A stretch of 36,268 nucleotides of DNA, from the NCBI GenBank assembly GCA_023266475.1, contig JAHFQA010000007.1, positions 1 through 36,268 on the forward strand. Direction: 5' to 3'. Shown piece after piece: positions 26,595 to 35,635 of the stretch (within the stretch, counting starts at the first letter, position 1; each line of letters opens with the position of its first letter). The notes beneath the pieces were generated by a model. It did not search any database. It was not told where the DNA came from and saw nothing but the letters and a program-made list of their open reading frames with translations. This DNA is from Candidatus Woesearchaeota archaeon (lineage in GTDB: Archaea > Nanobdellota > Nanobdellia > Woesearchaeales > GW2011-AR4). The translations under genes were made by a program, and so were the position numbers.

Positions 26595-27692
26595 ATGATA
26601 AGTATAATAGGCGCAGGCCCTGCTGGTAGCTATCTTGCCTTTTTGCTGGCAAAGCAGGGCAAAGAAGTTTCAGTGTTTGAGGAGCACGAGATAGTTGGCT
26701 CTCCTGTCCAATGCACAGGAATCATAACTCATTCCATCGAGAAGTTCTTCAAGCTGAAAAAAGAAGTCATAGCAAAAAGGCTGGACAAAGTTATTGTGAT
26801 AAGCAAGAACAGAAGAATAACAGTGAACGTAGATGAAATAGTCATGTGGCGCAATAAATTTGACCAGTTTGTTGCCGAAATGGCGCAAGCTGCAGGAGCC
26901 AAATTATTTGTTAATCACCAATTCTTGGGCTTTAACGGAAAAAACTCAATAAAAATCAAAGACAAAAAAAATAATAAAATAAAGGACATAAAGTCAGATA
27001 TCATTGTAGGCGCAGATGGGCCTTACTCAACTGTTGCAAAATCTGCTGGAATGAACTCAAATTCAAAACCTGTGAATTACATCGGAATGCAGGCAAAAGT
27101 AAAGCTGAATATGGACACAAGCTCATTTGAAACTCATTTCGGAAGTGATTTTCCAAACTTTTTCGGCTGGTGCGTTCCAGAATCTGAGGACACTGTGAGG
27201 CTAGGAATTGGGTGTTTCGAAAACACGCAGGAGCATTTTTACAAATTTCTGAAAAGCAGAACAGGAAAAAAAGATATTTTATGCTGGGAATCTGGATTGA
27301 TTCCATTATACAACCCAAAAAAAATAATACAAAAAGATAATGTTTACTTAATTGGAGATGCTGCAACTCAAGTAAAAGCCACTACAGGAGGCGGGATAAT
27401 TCCTTCTCTTAAGGCAGCGCAGACTTTAAGCGACTGTATTATAAACAACAAAAACTACAATAGGGTATTCAAAAAGCAATCAGGAAGGGAGCTTCTTTTG
27501 CACCTAAGGATAAGGAATTTATTAAACAAATTCTTAGATAAGGATTACGATAAATTGTTAAGCCTTATGGGCAAAGAAAAAGTTAGAAAGATATTGAAAA
27601 AGTATGATAGGGACACTCCAATACCTTTGGTTGCAAATCTCTTGCTTAAAGAGCCCAGGTTTCTACTATTCTCAAGAATGTTGTTTGCATAG
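26595..27692 (+). CDS. geranylgeranyl reductase family FAD-dependent oxidoreductase
   Basis: MISIIGAGPAGSYLAFLLAKQGKEVSVFEEHEIVGSPVQCTGI; VYLIGDAATQVKATTGGGIIPSLKAA. ATG 26595 lies ~25 nt after TATATATATAAAT. Confidence 0.88.
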   Translation: MISIIGAGPAGSYLAFLLAKQGKEVSVFEEHEIVGSPVQCTGIITHSIEKFFKLKKEVIAKRLDKVIVISKNRRITVNVDEIVMWRNKFDQFVAEMAQAAGAKLFVNHQFLGFNGKNSIKIKDKKNNKIKDIKSDIIVGADGPYSTVAKSAGMNSNSKPVNYIGMQAKVKLNMDTSSFETHFGSDFPNFFGWCVPESEDTVRLGIGCFENTQEHFYKFLKSRTGKKDILCWESGLIPLYNPKKIIQKDNVYLIGDAATQVKATTGGGIIPSLKAAQTLSDCIINNKNYNRVFKKQSGRELLLHLRIRNLLNKFLDKDYDKLLSLMGKEKVRKILKKYDRDTPIPLVANLLLKEPRFLLFSRMLFA

Positions 27693-27761
27693 AACAAATT
27701 CAAAATTCAACAAAAGCTTTTTAAAAGAATATCTATACCACGAAAATGGTGGTTACAACTA

Positions 27762-30700
27762 ATGGATCCAAAGGAAGATGATGATATCTCTATCGATTTT
27801 ACCAGAATAAAAGGTTTTTTCAAAAGCGAAAAGAAAGAAGAGAAAAGGCTAGAGGAGCACGCAAAAGAGCCTGCATCCGATAGTAAAGAAGAAGATCTAA
27901 ATATAGACTTCAGCAAATTCAAGAAATTCTTCAAAAGTGATGGAAAAGATGAGAAAGAGCACAAGGAAAAGCAATTTCAAGCAGCTGAAGAGAAAAAATC
28001 AGATGATGAATTGTCCTTTGATTTTGGAAAGTTAAAAAAATTTTTCAAATCCAAAGAGAAAGAAACATCATCAGATCAAGAAATATCTGTCAATTTTGAC
28101 AGCATAGTCCGTTTTCTCAAGAAATATGGTGTTGTCTTAATAGTGCTGATACCAATTATACTTTCAATCTATGTAAGAATGCAAGCAGGGCTTTTGCCCT
28201 TTGCCGACAGTTGGGCAAGTGCTTCAGTAATGAACGAAATGAGAGCTCAAATTGCCTCTGGCGTTGAAAAATCATATCCAAATTTGCCTGAGTCTAACAA
28301 AAACGAAATTGTCAACAGGGAATTTCAAAAGGCAGTCGATCAAAACAGGGCACAGATTGACCAGCGTATATTCGCAACGTCAGCATACATTAAGTCATTT
28401 TTTCAAGACGAACAAGGAAAGAATTACATGCCTGACATCGATCCATACTATTGGTTTAGGTATGCAAAAAATATCGTGGAACATGGGCATCCAGGCGACA
28501 CTCTTAAAGATGGATTGCCTTATGACAATCATCAGCTTGCTCCTGTTGGAAGGTATGTTTTTGCTGATAAATTCCATTCTTATTTCTTGGCATATTTTTA
28601 CAAGTTCCTCCATTTTTTTGCCCCTGATTTGAGCCTAATGCGTTCATTGTTTTATTATCCTGTTTTTGTTTCAGCATTATGTGTATTGCTTGTGTTCTTG
28701 ATTGCAAGAAAGATTGCGGGTAATTTTGGCGGTCTTTTAGCCGGACTCATGATGTCTATAAATTTTGCATTTTTGGGAAGGACATTGTTCGGGCATGCTG
28801 ACAGCGATGCATGGGTTGTGTTCTTTCCGTTGCTGATTACTTGGCTATTTGTTACAACAATTGACTCAAAGAGTTTAATAAAAATCGCGATTATAACAAC
28901 AATTGCAGGATTTTTTACAGGCGTTTATCCAACCGCATGGAGCGGATGGTGGTATATTTTTGACTTTTTGCTTGCAACTATAGGACTGACGTTTGTATAT
29001 CTTGTATTAATAAATCTTAAAGACATTAAAAGAAATATATTTTCAATTTTTTCTAATTTGTACATAAGAAACATCATTGCAGTGGGCTTTGTCTATTTCA
29101 TCTCAACTGCAATCTTTGTGACCTTATTTTCAGGATGGGATACTTTTAGTGGTAGTTTTCTAGGGCCATTAAGTTTTCCGTCTATTAAAGCTCCTACAAG
29201 CGCATCATTTTGGCCAAATGTCCTGACAACAGTTGCTGAGCTTAACGAAGGCTCCATGAACCAGATTATTAATTCTGTAGGCGGCATTTACCTATTCTTC
29301 ATTTCATTGGTTGGTATTGTTTTAGCCGTGTCGAGAACAGAAGGCGCAAAAAAATTTGACTATGTTTATATCTTAGGGTCTATTCTTTTATTTGCAGCCT
29401 TATATTTGCCACTTAAGATTATTCCACAGCTATATCAAAGTTTTAAAATAAACACTTTGCTTTTTTTAATGATTATTCCGATTTTTATTGGTATGGGTAT
29501 TTCTATAGTTAAAAAGGACCACACTCACGATTACCGGCTGTCTATACTGCTTTCTCTTTGGTTTGTTTCAACTATTTTTGCAAGCATTAAAGGCATCAGG
29601 TTTACATTATTGCTGGCTCCTGCATTCAGCGTGGCATTTGGAGTTGCACTTGGAAAAATCTACAATTTCCTTTTAAAATTCATGACAAAAGAGTTAAAGA
29701 TACATAAGTTAGTTGGAAGCAGCGTTTTGATCATTTTGTTGTTATTGATTTATGTTAATCCAATAAAAGGTGCTATTTCATCTGCGAGTTCTGACATACC
29801 CATAGTTAATGACGCGTGGTACGCTGCTATGGCTGCGATAAAGCAGAATTCAAGTGAAAATGCAATCATAACTTCATGGTGGGACTTTGGGCATCATTTT
29901 AAGGTTTTGGCTGATCGTCCTGTAACATTTGATGGGACAACGCAAACTAGGTGGCCGGCTCATTGGGTGGGTAAGTTGACTATGATCAATAATGAATTAC
30001 AAGCTATAGGTATTTTAAGAATGTTAGACTGCGGCGGTGATAACGCCAATTCTGAATTAATTAAGATAAATAATGACACACACCTATCACTAAAAATAAT
30101 AAATGAAATCGTTCTGCTTAAAAAAGGGCAAGCACAAAAAAAACTTCAAGATTATGGATTAAGCTCAAAGCAAAGTGATGTTGTTCTTACATACACTCAT
30201 TGCAATCCTCCTGAAGCATTCTACATTGCGTCGAATGACATGATAGGCAAGAGCGGAGTCTGGGCTCATTTTGGAAGCTGGAGCTTTGAGAGGGCAGATA
30301 TATGGCAAAATACAAGAGGTATGGGACAAGAAGACGCTGTCAATTACATGATTAAAAAATTTAACTATACAAAAGAACAGGCTGATAATTATTACTCTGA
30401 AATACAGGACATCATCAATGAGCCTGACGCAAATGTAAGGGATTCGAGAGCAAATGCATGGATTGCTCCATGGCCAGGCTACGGGGGAACAATGAACTGC
30501 AATAAGGAAGGCAATGGAACATACCTATGCCAGCCGATAAGTGTTGGAAGAGACAATAGTGGCAGGGATGTAATTGCTAGATTTCAAATTAACCTTAGCA
30601 ACTATGATGTTATTGCGTTAATGCAGCAAAATACGATAAGGCCAAGTATGGCTGCGTTCACAACTGATGACGGGCTATTTTTTAAAAATTTCAATGGAAC

Positions 30701-31058
30701 CACAATAGGGTATGGGATGACAATAATACCAAGAAATGAAAATGAGCTTAATGTTGTTTTGTCAAGCAGGGAATTAACAGGCAGCATGTTTACCAGAATG
30801 TTTTTTATGCAAGGCCATGGCTTAAAGTATTTCAAATTATTTAACCACCAGCGAATATTTCCAGGCTCGTCAATAGAAACAAATATTTATACATATAAGA
30901 TTGATTGGGAAGGCAAGAATGCAACTATTGTGGACGATTATGTAAAAAAAACAATTAATGCAGAAAAATTGGAGCAAACATCCAATGAAATTACGGCAAA
31001 TTTAATGCCAGACAATATGGGAAATAACAAGACAAATAAAACTGTAAATATTTCTTAA
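27762..31058 (+). CDS. aglB: AglB/STT3-type dolichyl-phosphooligosaccharide-protein glycotransferase
   Basis: 1098 aa; DPYYWFRYAKNI, HADSDAWVVFFP, catalytic-type motif TSWWDFGHHFKVLADRPV, multi-TM; N-terminal repeats. Confidence 0.92.
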   Translation: MDPKEDDDISIDFTRIKGFFKSEKKEEKRLEEHAKEPASDSKEEDLNIDFSKFKKFFKSDGKDEKEHKEKQFQAAEEKKSDDELSFDFGKLKKFFKSKEKETSSDQEISVNFDSIVRFLKKYGVVLIVLIPIILSIYVRMQAGLLPFADSWASASVMNEMRAQIASGVEKSYPNLPESNKNEIVNREFQKAVDQNRAQIDQRIFATSAYIKSFFQDEQGKNYMPDIDPYYWFRYAKNIVEHGHPGDTLKDGLPYDNHQLAPVGRYVFADKFHSYFLAYFYKFLHFFAPDLSLMRSLFYYPVFVSALCVLLVFLIARKIAGNFGGLLAGLMMSINFAFLGRTLFGHADSDAWVVFFPLLITWLFVTTIDSKSLIKIAIITTIAGFFTGVYPTAWSGWWYIFDFLLATIGLTFVYLVLINLKDIKRNIFSIFSNLYIRNIIAVGFVYFISTAIFVTLFSGWDTFSGSFLGPLSFPSIKAPTSASFWPNVLTTVAELNEGSMNQIINSVGGIYLFFISLVGIVLAVSRTEGAKKFDYVYILGSILLFAALYLPLKIIPQLYQSFKINTLLFLMIIPIFIGMGISIVKKDHTHDYRLSILLSLWFVSTIFASIKGIRFTLLLAPAFSVAFGVALGKIYNFLLKFMTKELKIHKLVGSSVLIILLLLIYVNPIKGAISSASSDIPIVNDAWYAAMAAIKQNSSENAIITSWWDFGHHFKVLADRPVTFDGTTQTRWPAHWVGKLTMINNELQAIGILRMLDCGGDNANSELIKINNDTHLSLKIINEIVLLKKGQAQKKLQDYGLSSKQSDVVLTYTHCNPPEAFYIASNDMIGKSGVWAHFGSWSFERADIWQNTRGMGQEDAVNYMIKKFNYTKEQADNYYSEIQDIINEPDANVRDSRANAWIAPWPGYGGTMNCNKEGNGTYLCQPISVGRDNSGRDVIARFQINLSNYDVIALMQQNTIRPSMAAFTTDDGLFFKNFNGTTIGYGMTIIPRNENELNVVLSSRELTGSMFTRMFFMQGHGLKYFKLFNHQRIFPGSSIETNIYTYKIDWEGKNATIVDDYVKKTINAEKLEQTSNEITANLMPDNMGNNKTNKTVNIS

Positions 31059-31733
31059 ATGAAAATAAAAGAGATTTGGGCTGTAATTCCGGCCTATAAT
31101 GAAGAGCGAAATATCGCTAGCATAATTAAAAAGGCAAAAAAATATGTAGGCAATGTAGTGCTTGTTGACGACGGAAGCAGAGACAAATCAGCCAAATATG
31201 GAAAAGTTGCAGGCGCCATTGTCTTAAGGCATATAGTCAACTTAGGAAAGGGTTCAGCGTTGAAAACCGGCTGTGACTTTGCAGTTAAAAATGGTGCAAA
31301 ATTCATTATTGTGCTTGATGCTGACGCGCAGCATAATCCAGATGACATACCAAGGCTTGGAGAGAAATTGGAAAATAATGACATTGTCTTTAGTTATAGA
31401 AAATTGAGCGGTAAGATGCCTCTTGTACTTAGGTTTGGAAACTGGTTTATATCAAGTGCTGCAAAGTTTCTATACGGTATAAATCTTAAAGATACACAAT
31501 GTGGATTTCGTGCATTTACAAAAGAGGCCTACAAAAAAATAAGGTGGAACGCATCAGATTATTCTATGGAATCTGAGATGATATCAAGGGTTGGAAAGCA
31601 AAGATTAAAATATGCGCAGATTCCAATTGAAACAATCTACTCAGACAAATACAAGGGCACTACAGTAATAGACGGAATAAAAATTGTCTTGAACATGCTG
31701 TGGTGGAAATTGGCAAATGGAAACAAGTTGTAG
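31059..31733 (+). CDS. GT2 family glycosyltransferase (dolichol-phosphate mannosyltransferase-like)
   Basis: WAVIPAYNEERNIASIIKKA..VLVDDGSRDKSA..IIVLDADAQHNPDDIPRL..DTQCGFRAFTKEA. Confidence 0.93.
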   Translation: MKIKEIWAVIPAYNEERNIASIIKKAKKYVGNVVLVDDGSRDKSAKYGKVAGAIVLRHIVNLGKGSALKTGCDFAVKNGAKFIIVLDADAQHNPDDIPRLGEKLENNDIVFSYRKLSGKMPLVLRFGNWFISSAAKFLYGINLKDTQCGFRAFTKEAYKKIRWNASDYSMESEMISRVGKQRLKYAQIPIETIYSDKYKGTTVIDGIKIVLNMLWWKLANGNKL

Positions 31734-31740
31734 GTGAAAG

Positions 31741-32076
31741 ATGGTGCTCGGAATTCAAATTGCTGGTTTTTTGTTCGGGCTATTCATGATTTATTACTCT
31801 TTCCTAAACTACAAAAGAAAAGAGTTCACAGCCAAGGAGTTTACATTTTGGATTGTTCTTTGGGTCATTTTTATAATAGTAACTTTGTTTCCTTTTGTCT
31901 TGGATCCAATTGTAAAAACATTCGGCTTTTTCAGGACTCTTGACTTGCTTATTATAAGTGGGTTCTTATTTTTGATTATTTCGATGTTTTATATTTATAC
32001 AGTAATAAGGAAATCCCAAAATCAGGTTGAGACAATTGTAAGGGAGCTAGCAATAAAGAAGGGAAAAAGGAAGTAG
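31741..32076 (+). CDS. DUF2304-family membrane protein
   Basis: Three-TM 111 aa protein immediately after the GT2 gene; FTFWIVLWVIFIIVTLFPFVLDPIVKTFGF. Confidence 0.75.
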   Translation: MVLGIQIAGFLFGLFMIYYSFLNYKRKEFTAKEFTFWIVLWVIFIIVTLFPFVLDPIVKTFGFFRTLDLLIISGFLFLIISMFYIYTVIRKSQNQVETIVRELAIKKGKRK

Positions 32077-32132
32077 TTTTTCTGTTAAAATACTATGTAT
32101 ATATTTAAATAGCACGTAATATCACTTCAAAC

Positions 32133-33272
32133 ATGGTATTCATAATAAAAATTATTGACAAATATATAGTCAGCTTGCTGTGCAACTTTCTCGGATTTTT
32201 TAATAAAACAGCAAAAGTCAGCCATGTTGAATGCCGCAAAATCCTTGTAGTCCAGCTTTGGGGCGTTGGAGAAACGATTTTGACCTTGCCTGCAATTGAA
32301 GCATTGAGAAAAAAATTTCCCGATGGTGAAATAAATGTTTTGGCCACTTCAAGAAACAAAGATGTTTTTTTTGAGAACAAAAATATAAACAAAATCATTG
32401 CATTAAAACTCACTCCATTTTCTGTTCTTGGATTTATTTTTAAAAACATAAAAAAATATGAGTTAGCTATAGATATGGAAGAGTATCTTAATATTTCAGC
32501 AATAATTTCTTTCTTCGTTGCCAGGAAAACTTTTGGATATTCACATAATTCAAGGGCTAAATTATATTCAGAAAAGGCAAGGTACAACGACAAGCAGCAT
32601 TCTGTACAAACTTTTCTTGATTTGGTAAGATTATTAGGCATTTCTTATGATGCTGACAAATTGCCAGGATTAAATTATTCAAAAAATGACAGGAATTTCG
32701 TTGACAAGATTTTGAAAGAAAATAAAATTAAAAAAGGCGATTTTGTTGTCTGCATTGCTCCCGGGGCTGCAGAGTCCGCAAAGGCAAGAATGTGGCCATT
32801 TGATAGGTTTGCTGAACTATGCGACGAGATAATTGCAAAGTACAATGCAAAAATAATCTTTGTAGGCATCTTGAGCGAGAATGAATTAATAGAGAATGTG
32901 CTGAGAAGTATGGAGCAAAAAGATAAAACAATAAATACAGCTGGCAAAATAAGCCTAAATCAATTATTTTATTTGATAATTAAATGCAAATTATTCATTG
33001 GCAATGATGCAGGACCTATGCACATTGCAGCTGCGCAAGGTATTAAGACGCTTGGATTGTTTGGTCCAAATTTGCCCTTGAGATTTGGGCCCTATGGAAA
33101 AGGGAACATTGGATTATATAAGGGTTACAACTGCGAATTCAGCCCATGCATTAATGTGCATAAAGGCCAAGTTCCAGATTGCCTATACCCAAGAAACAGC
33201 AACGATTATCAGAAATGTATGAAGAATATAAGCGTCGATGATGTTTTGAAGGAAGTGGAAAAGTTGGTTTAA
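32133..33272 (+). CDS. GT9 family glycosyltransferase (ADP-heptose:LPS heptosyltransferase-like)
   Basis: ILVVQLWGVGETILTLPAIEALRKKFP, VCIAPGAAESAKARMWPFDRFAEL, LFIGNDAGPMHIAAAQGIKTLGLFGP. Confidence 0.9.
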   Translation: MVFIIKIIDKYIVSLLCNFLGFFNKTAKVSHVECRKILVVQLWGVGETILTLPAIEALRKKFPDGEINVLATSRNKDVFFENKNINKIIALKLTPFSVLGFIFKNIKKYELAIDMEEYLNISAIISFFVARKTFGYSHNSRAKLYSEKARYNDKQHSVQTFLDLVRLLGISYDADKLPGLNYSKNDRNFVDKILKENKIKKGDFVVCIAPGAAESAKARMWPFDRFAELCDEIIAKYNAKIIFVGILSENELIENVLRSMEQKDKTINTAGKISLNQLFYLIIKCKLFIGNDAGPMHIAAAQGIKTLGLFGPNLPLRFGPYGKGNIGLYKGYNCEFSPCINVHKGQVPDCLYPRNSNDYQKCMKNISVDDVLKEVEKLV

Positions 33273-34021
33273 TCGCCTACATGCACATACTCTCCATACG
33301 TGAAAAACCCAACAAGCTGTTTTATTTTTGCAAGCCTTGGAAACAAGTCCTTTTCCAGCGAAACTGAATTCTCGAACATTTCAAAAATCTCGGGCTTGAA
33401 GATATAAATGCCTGCATTGACAATATTAGTTGAATAGTGCCTTGGCTTTTCCTGAAAATCAACAACTAAATCTCCGTCAAGAATTGCTGTCCCATAGCTG
33501 CTTGTTTTTTCCCTTGTCATCAAGCCCATTGTGGCAAGCTTATCTGATTCGAGGTGCTTTTTTATCATTTTCAACAAATCAAAATTGTTATAAGTGTCTC
33601 CTGACATTACTATAAAGCTGCTATTTATCTTATCCTTCATCGCTTTCAATGCTTCTGCATTGCCTCTGGCTTGTTTTTCAACAATTTCTACGCTGATATT
33701 TGCACCAGAAATCCCGTCCAGCAGCTTAGTGATATTTCTTGTATGCTGCGTTATGACATACAGCTGTTTCACTCCATGATTTGCAAAAAACTCAATCTGC
33801 TGCTTTATTAAGGGCATTCCCCTAACTTCATTCAAAGCATTTTCCTGGTGCTCCCCTTTCAATAATAAAACAGCAGCGCTTGCAGACTGCTCCTGCAGCC
33901 CTTTTCTTAAAAAATATTCAATTGCCTGCGACCTGCTCCTTATCACTGAACCGTCCACTTTTGAATCTACCAGTTTCAACAATGAGTTATCTACAGATAT
34001 TGCAATCTTTGATTTTGGCAT
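33269..34021 (-). CDS. ribbon-helix-helix domain fused to degenerate nucleotidyltransferase domain
   Basis: N-term KIAISVDNSLLKLVDSKVDGSVIRSRSQAIEYFLRKGL (RHH); C-term VRGMPLIKQQIEFFANHGVKQLYVIT, SFIVMSGDTYNNFDL, DFQEKPRHYSTNIVNAGIYIFKPEIF. Confidence 0.8.
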   Translation of the reverse strand: MPKSKIAISVDNSLLKLVDSKVDGSVIRSRSQAIEYFLRKGLQEQSASAAVLLLKGEHQENALNEVRGMPLIKQQIEFFANHGVKQLYVITQHTRNITKLLDGISGANISVEIVEKQARGNAEALKAMKDKINSSFIVMSGDTYNNFDLLKMIKKHLESDKLATMGLMTREKTSSYGTAILDGDLVVDFQEKPRHYSTNIVNAGIYIFKPEIFEMFENSVSLEKDLFPRLAKIKQLVGFFTYGEYVHVGD

Positions 34022-34087
34022 GGTATGAATAAGTAGTGAAAAGTATTACTTTATATATATTTATATACTTCAATATATAATTGAAAG

Positions 34088-34102
34088 CGAAAAGCTTATA
34101 AA
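34088..34102 (+). promoter_or_regulatory. putative BRE/TATA promoter of cupin gene
   Basis: CGAAAAGCTTATAAA ~35 nt before ATG 34137. Confidence 0.55.
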
Positions 34103-34106
34103 TAAG

Positions 34107-34123
34107 GTATGAAAAGTTCATAC
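34107..34123. promoter_or_regulatory. putative operator palindrome
   Basis: GTATGAA-AAG-TTCATAC perfect 7-bp inverted repeat between TATA box and start codon; GTATGAA half-site also at 34023-34029. Confidence 0.55.
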
Positions 34124-34136
34124 TATAGTGATAAAA

Positions 34137-34547
34137 ATGTCAGAAGAGGAAAAATTCAAAGAAGACAATGTTCAGCTTTTAGCAGAATTCAAAGGCGAGA
34201 GGCACGACCATGTCTGGGGATATGAGCTATGGGTTGAGAATAATGAAAAATACTGCAACAAGCTGCTGATTTTGAATAAGGGATTTGAATCAAGCTGGCA
34301 TTATCATGAGCACAAGGATGAGACATTTGTGATTATTCAAGGGCAAGTTTCGCTTACATATGCGAATAAATTAGGCGCACCTGCCCAGACAATAATTTTA
34401 AATGACGGGGATAAATTCAGATTGAAGCCAAAAGTTGTCCATACTTTTAAATCACTGGCACCTAAAAGCACCGTTATGGAAATATCAACAACAGAAGACG
34501 GGGATAATGTAAAGTTGCGCCCCGCAAGAAGATTAATCGAAGAATAG
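34137..34547 (+). CDS. cupin-domain protein (sugar-phosphate isomerase-like)
   Basis: VWGYELWVENNEKYCNKLLILNKGFESSWHYHEHKDETFVIIQGQVSL..LKPKVVHTFKSL. Confidence 0.8.
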   Translation: MSEEEKFKEDNVQLLAEFKGERHDHVWGYELWVENNEKYCNKLLILNKGFESSWHYHEHKDETFVIIQGQVSLTYANKLGAPAQTIILNDGDKFRLKPKVVHTFKSLAPKSTVMEISTTEDGDNVKLRPARRLIEE

Positions 34548-34558
34548 AATTCCAAGTG

Positions 34559-35458
34559 ATGAAAATGCTCGATTTCACTAAAATAAAAACAATCTCCATC
34601 AAGCAGAGAAAGAACAAGGTAAAGTTAAGTAACTTGATTAAGCCTGAGAATTCTAAATTACTTATTAAATCAAAAGATTTTGATGAATTAATAGATAAAA
34701 TAGTTAACACCCATAAAAATAAGAAACAGATTATCCTGATGATGGGTGCACATGTTATAAAAACTGGCATGAGCTTGCTGATTATAGACTTGTTGAAAAA
34801 AGGAATTATAAATCACATAGCAATGAACGGAGCTGGCCCTATTCATGATTTTGAGCTTGCTTTGGTTGGGGAAACATCCGAGTATGTTGAAAAAACAATT
34901 GAAGACGGGACTTTTGGAATGATTGAAGAGACTGGAAGCATACTTAATGAAGCAATCAAAGAAGGCGCAAATAACAACAACGGTATGGGTTATTCAATTG
35001 GAAAAAGAATAAATGACTTGAATCTCCCAAACAAGGAATACAGCATTCTATACAATGCTTACAAATTAAAAATCCCAGCTACTATCCATGTTGCAATTGG
35101 AACAGACATAATTCACCAGCATCCAAGCTGTGACGGAGCGGCTCTTGGACAGACATCGTACCATGATTTCAAGATTTTTGCTGAGAGTGTCACCAAGCTT
35201 GAAGGCGGGGTTATTTTGAACGTCGGTTGCGCCGTCATACTTCCAGAAGTTTTTTTGAAAGCCTTGACAATTGCAAGAAATATTAGCTGTAAAGTTGAGC
35301 ACATAACAGCTGCAAACATTGACATGATAGATCATTACAGGCCAAGGGAAAATGTCGTCAACAGGCCAACGTCATTGGGCGGAAGGGGATTTATAATAAT
35401 TGGAAAGCATGAAGATACAATTCCAACGTTACATAGAAAAATAATTGAAATGATTTAA
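34559..35458 (+). CDS. deoxyhypusine synthase-like protein
   Basis: ILMMGAHVIKTGMSLLIIDLLKKGIINHIAMNGAGPIHDFELALVGETSEYVEKTIEDGTFGMIEETG. Confidence 0.7.
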   Translation: MKMLDFTKIKTISIKQRKNKVKLSNLIKPENSKLLIKSKDFDELIDKIVNTHKNKKQIILMMGAHVIKTGMSLLIIDLLKKGIINHIAMNGAGPIHDFELALVGETSEYVEKTIEDGTFGMIEETGSILNEAIKEGANNNNGMGYSIGKRINDLNLPNKEYSILYNAYKLKIPATIHVAIGTDIIHQHPSCDGAALGQTSYHDFKIFAESVTKLEGGVILNVGCAVILPEVFLKALTIARNISCKVEHITAANIDMIDHYRPRENVVNRPTSLGGRGFIIIGKHEDTIPTLHRKIIEMI

Positions 35459-35482
35459 TTTTAGCGTTATTTATTTTTAATA

Positions 35483-35620
35483 AAAAATTATTGAGAGTGT
35501 CTATTATGTTAAGGACAAGAAGAACTGGAAACATTAAAATATAGCATTAACTAGAACTCGATAATAAAAAATACATTCAAAAATCCACAATAAAAATATC
35601 CAATATAATAAAATTCAAAC
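35483..35620. repeat. diverged intergenic repeat, copy B
   Basis: CAAGAAGAACT (35516) and TATCCAATATAATAAA (35597), cf. copy A at 24236 and 24309. Confidence 0.45.
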
Positions 35621-35635
35621 TTACTAGAAAATAAT

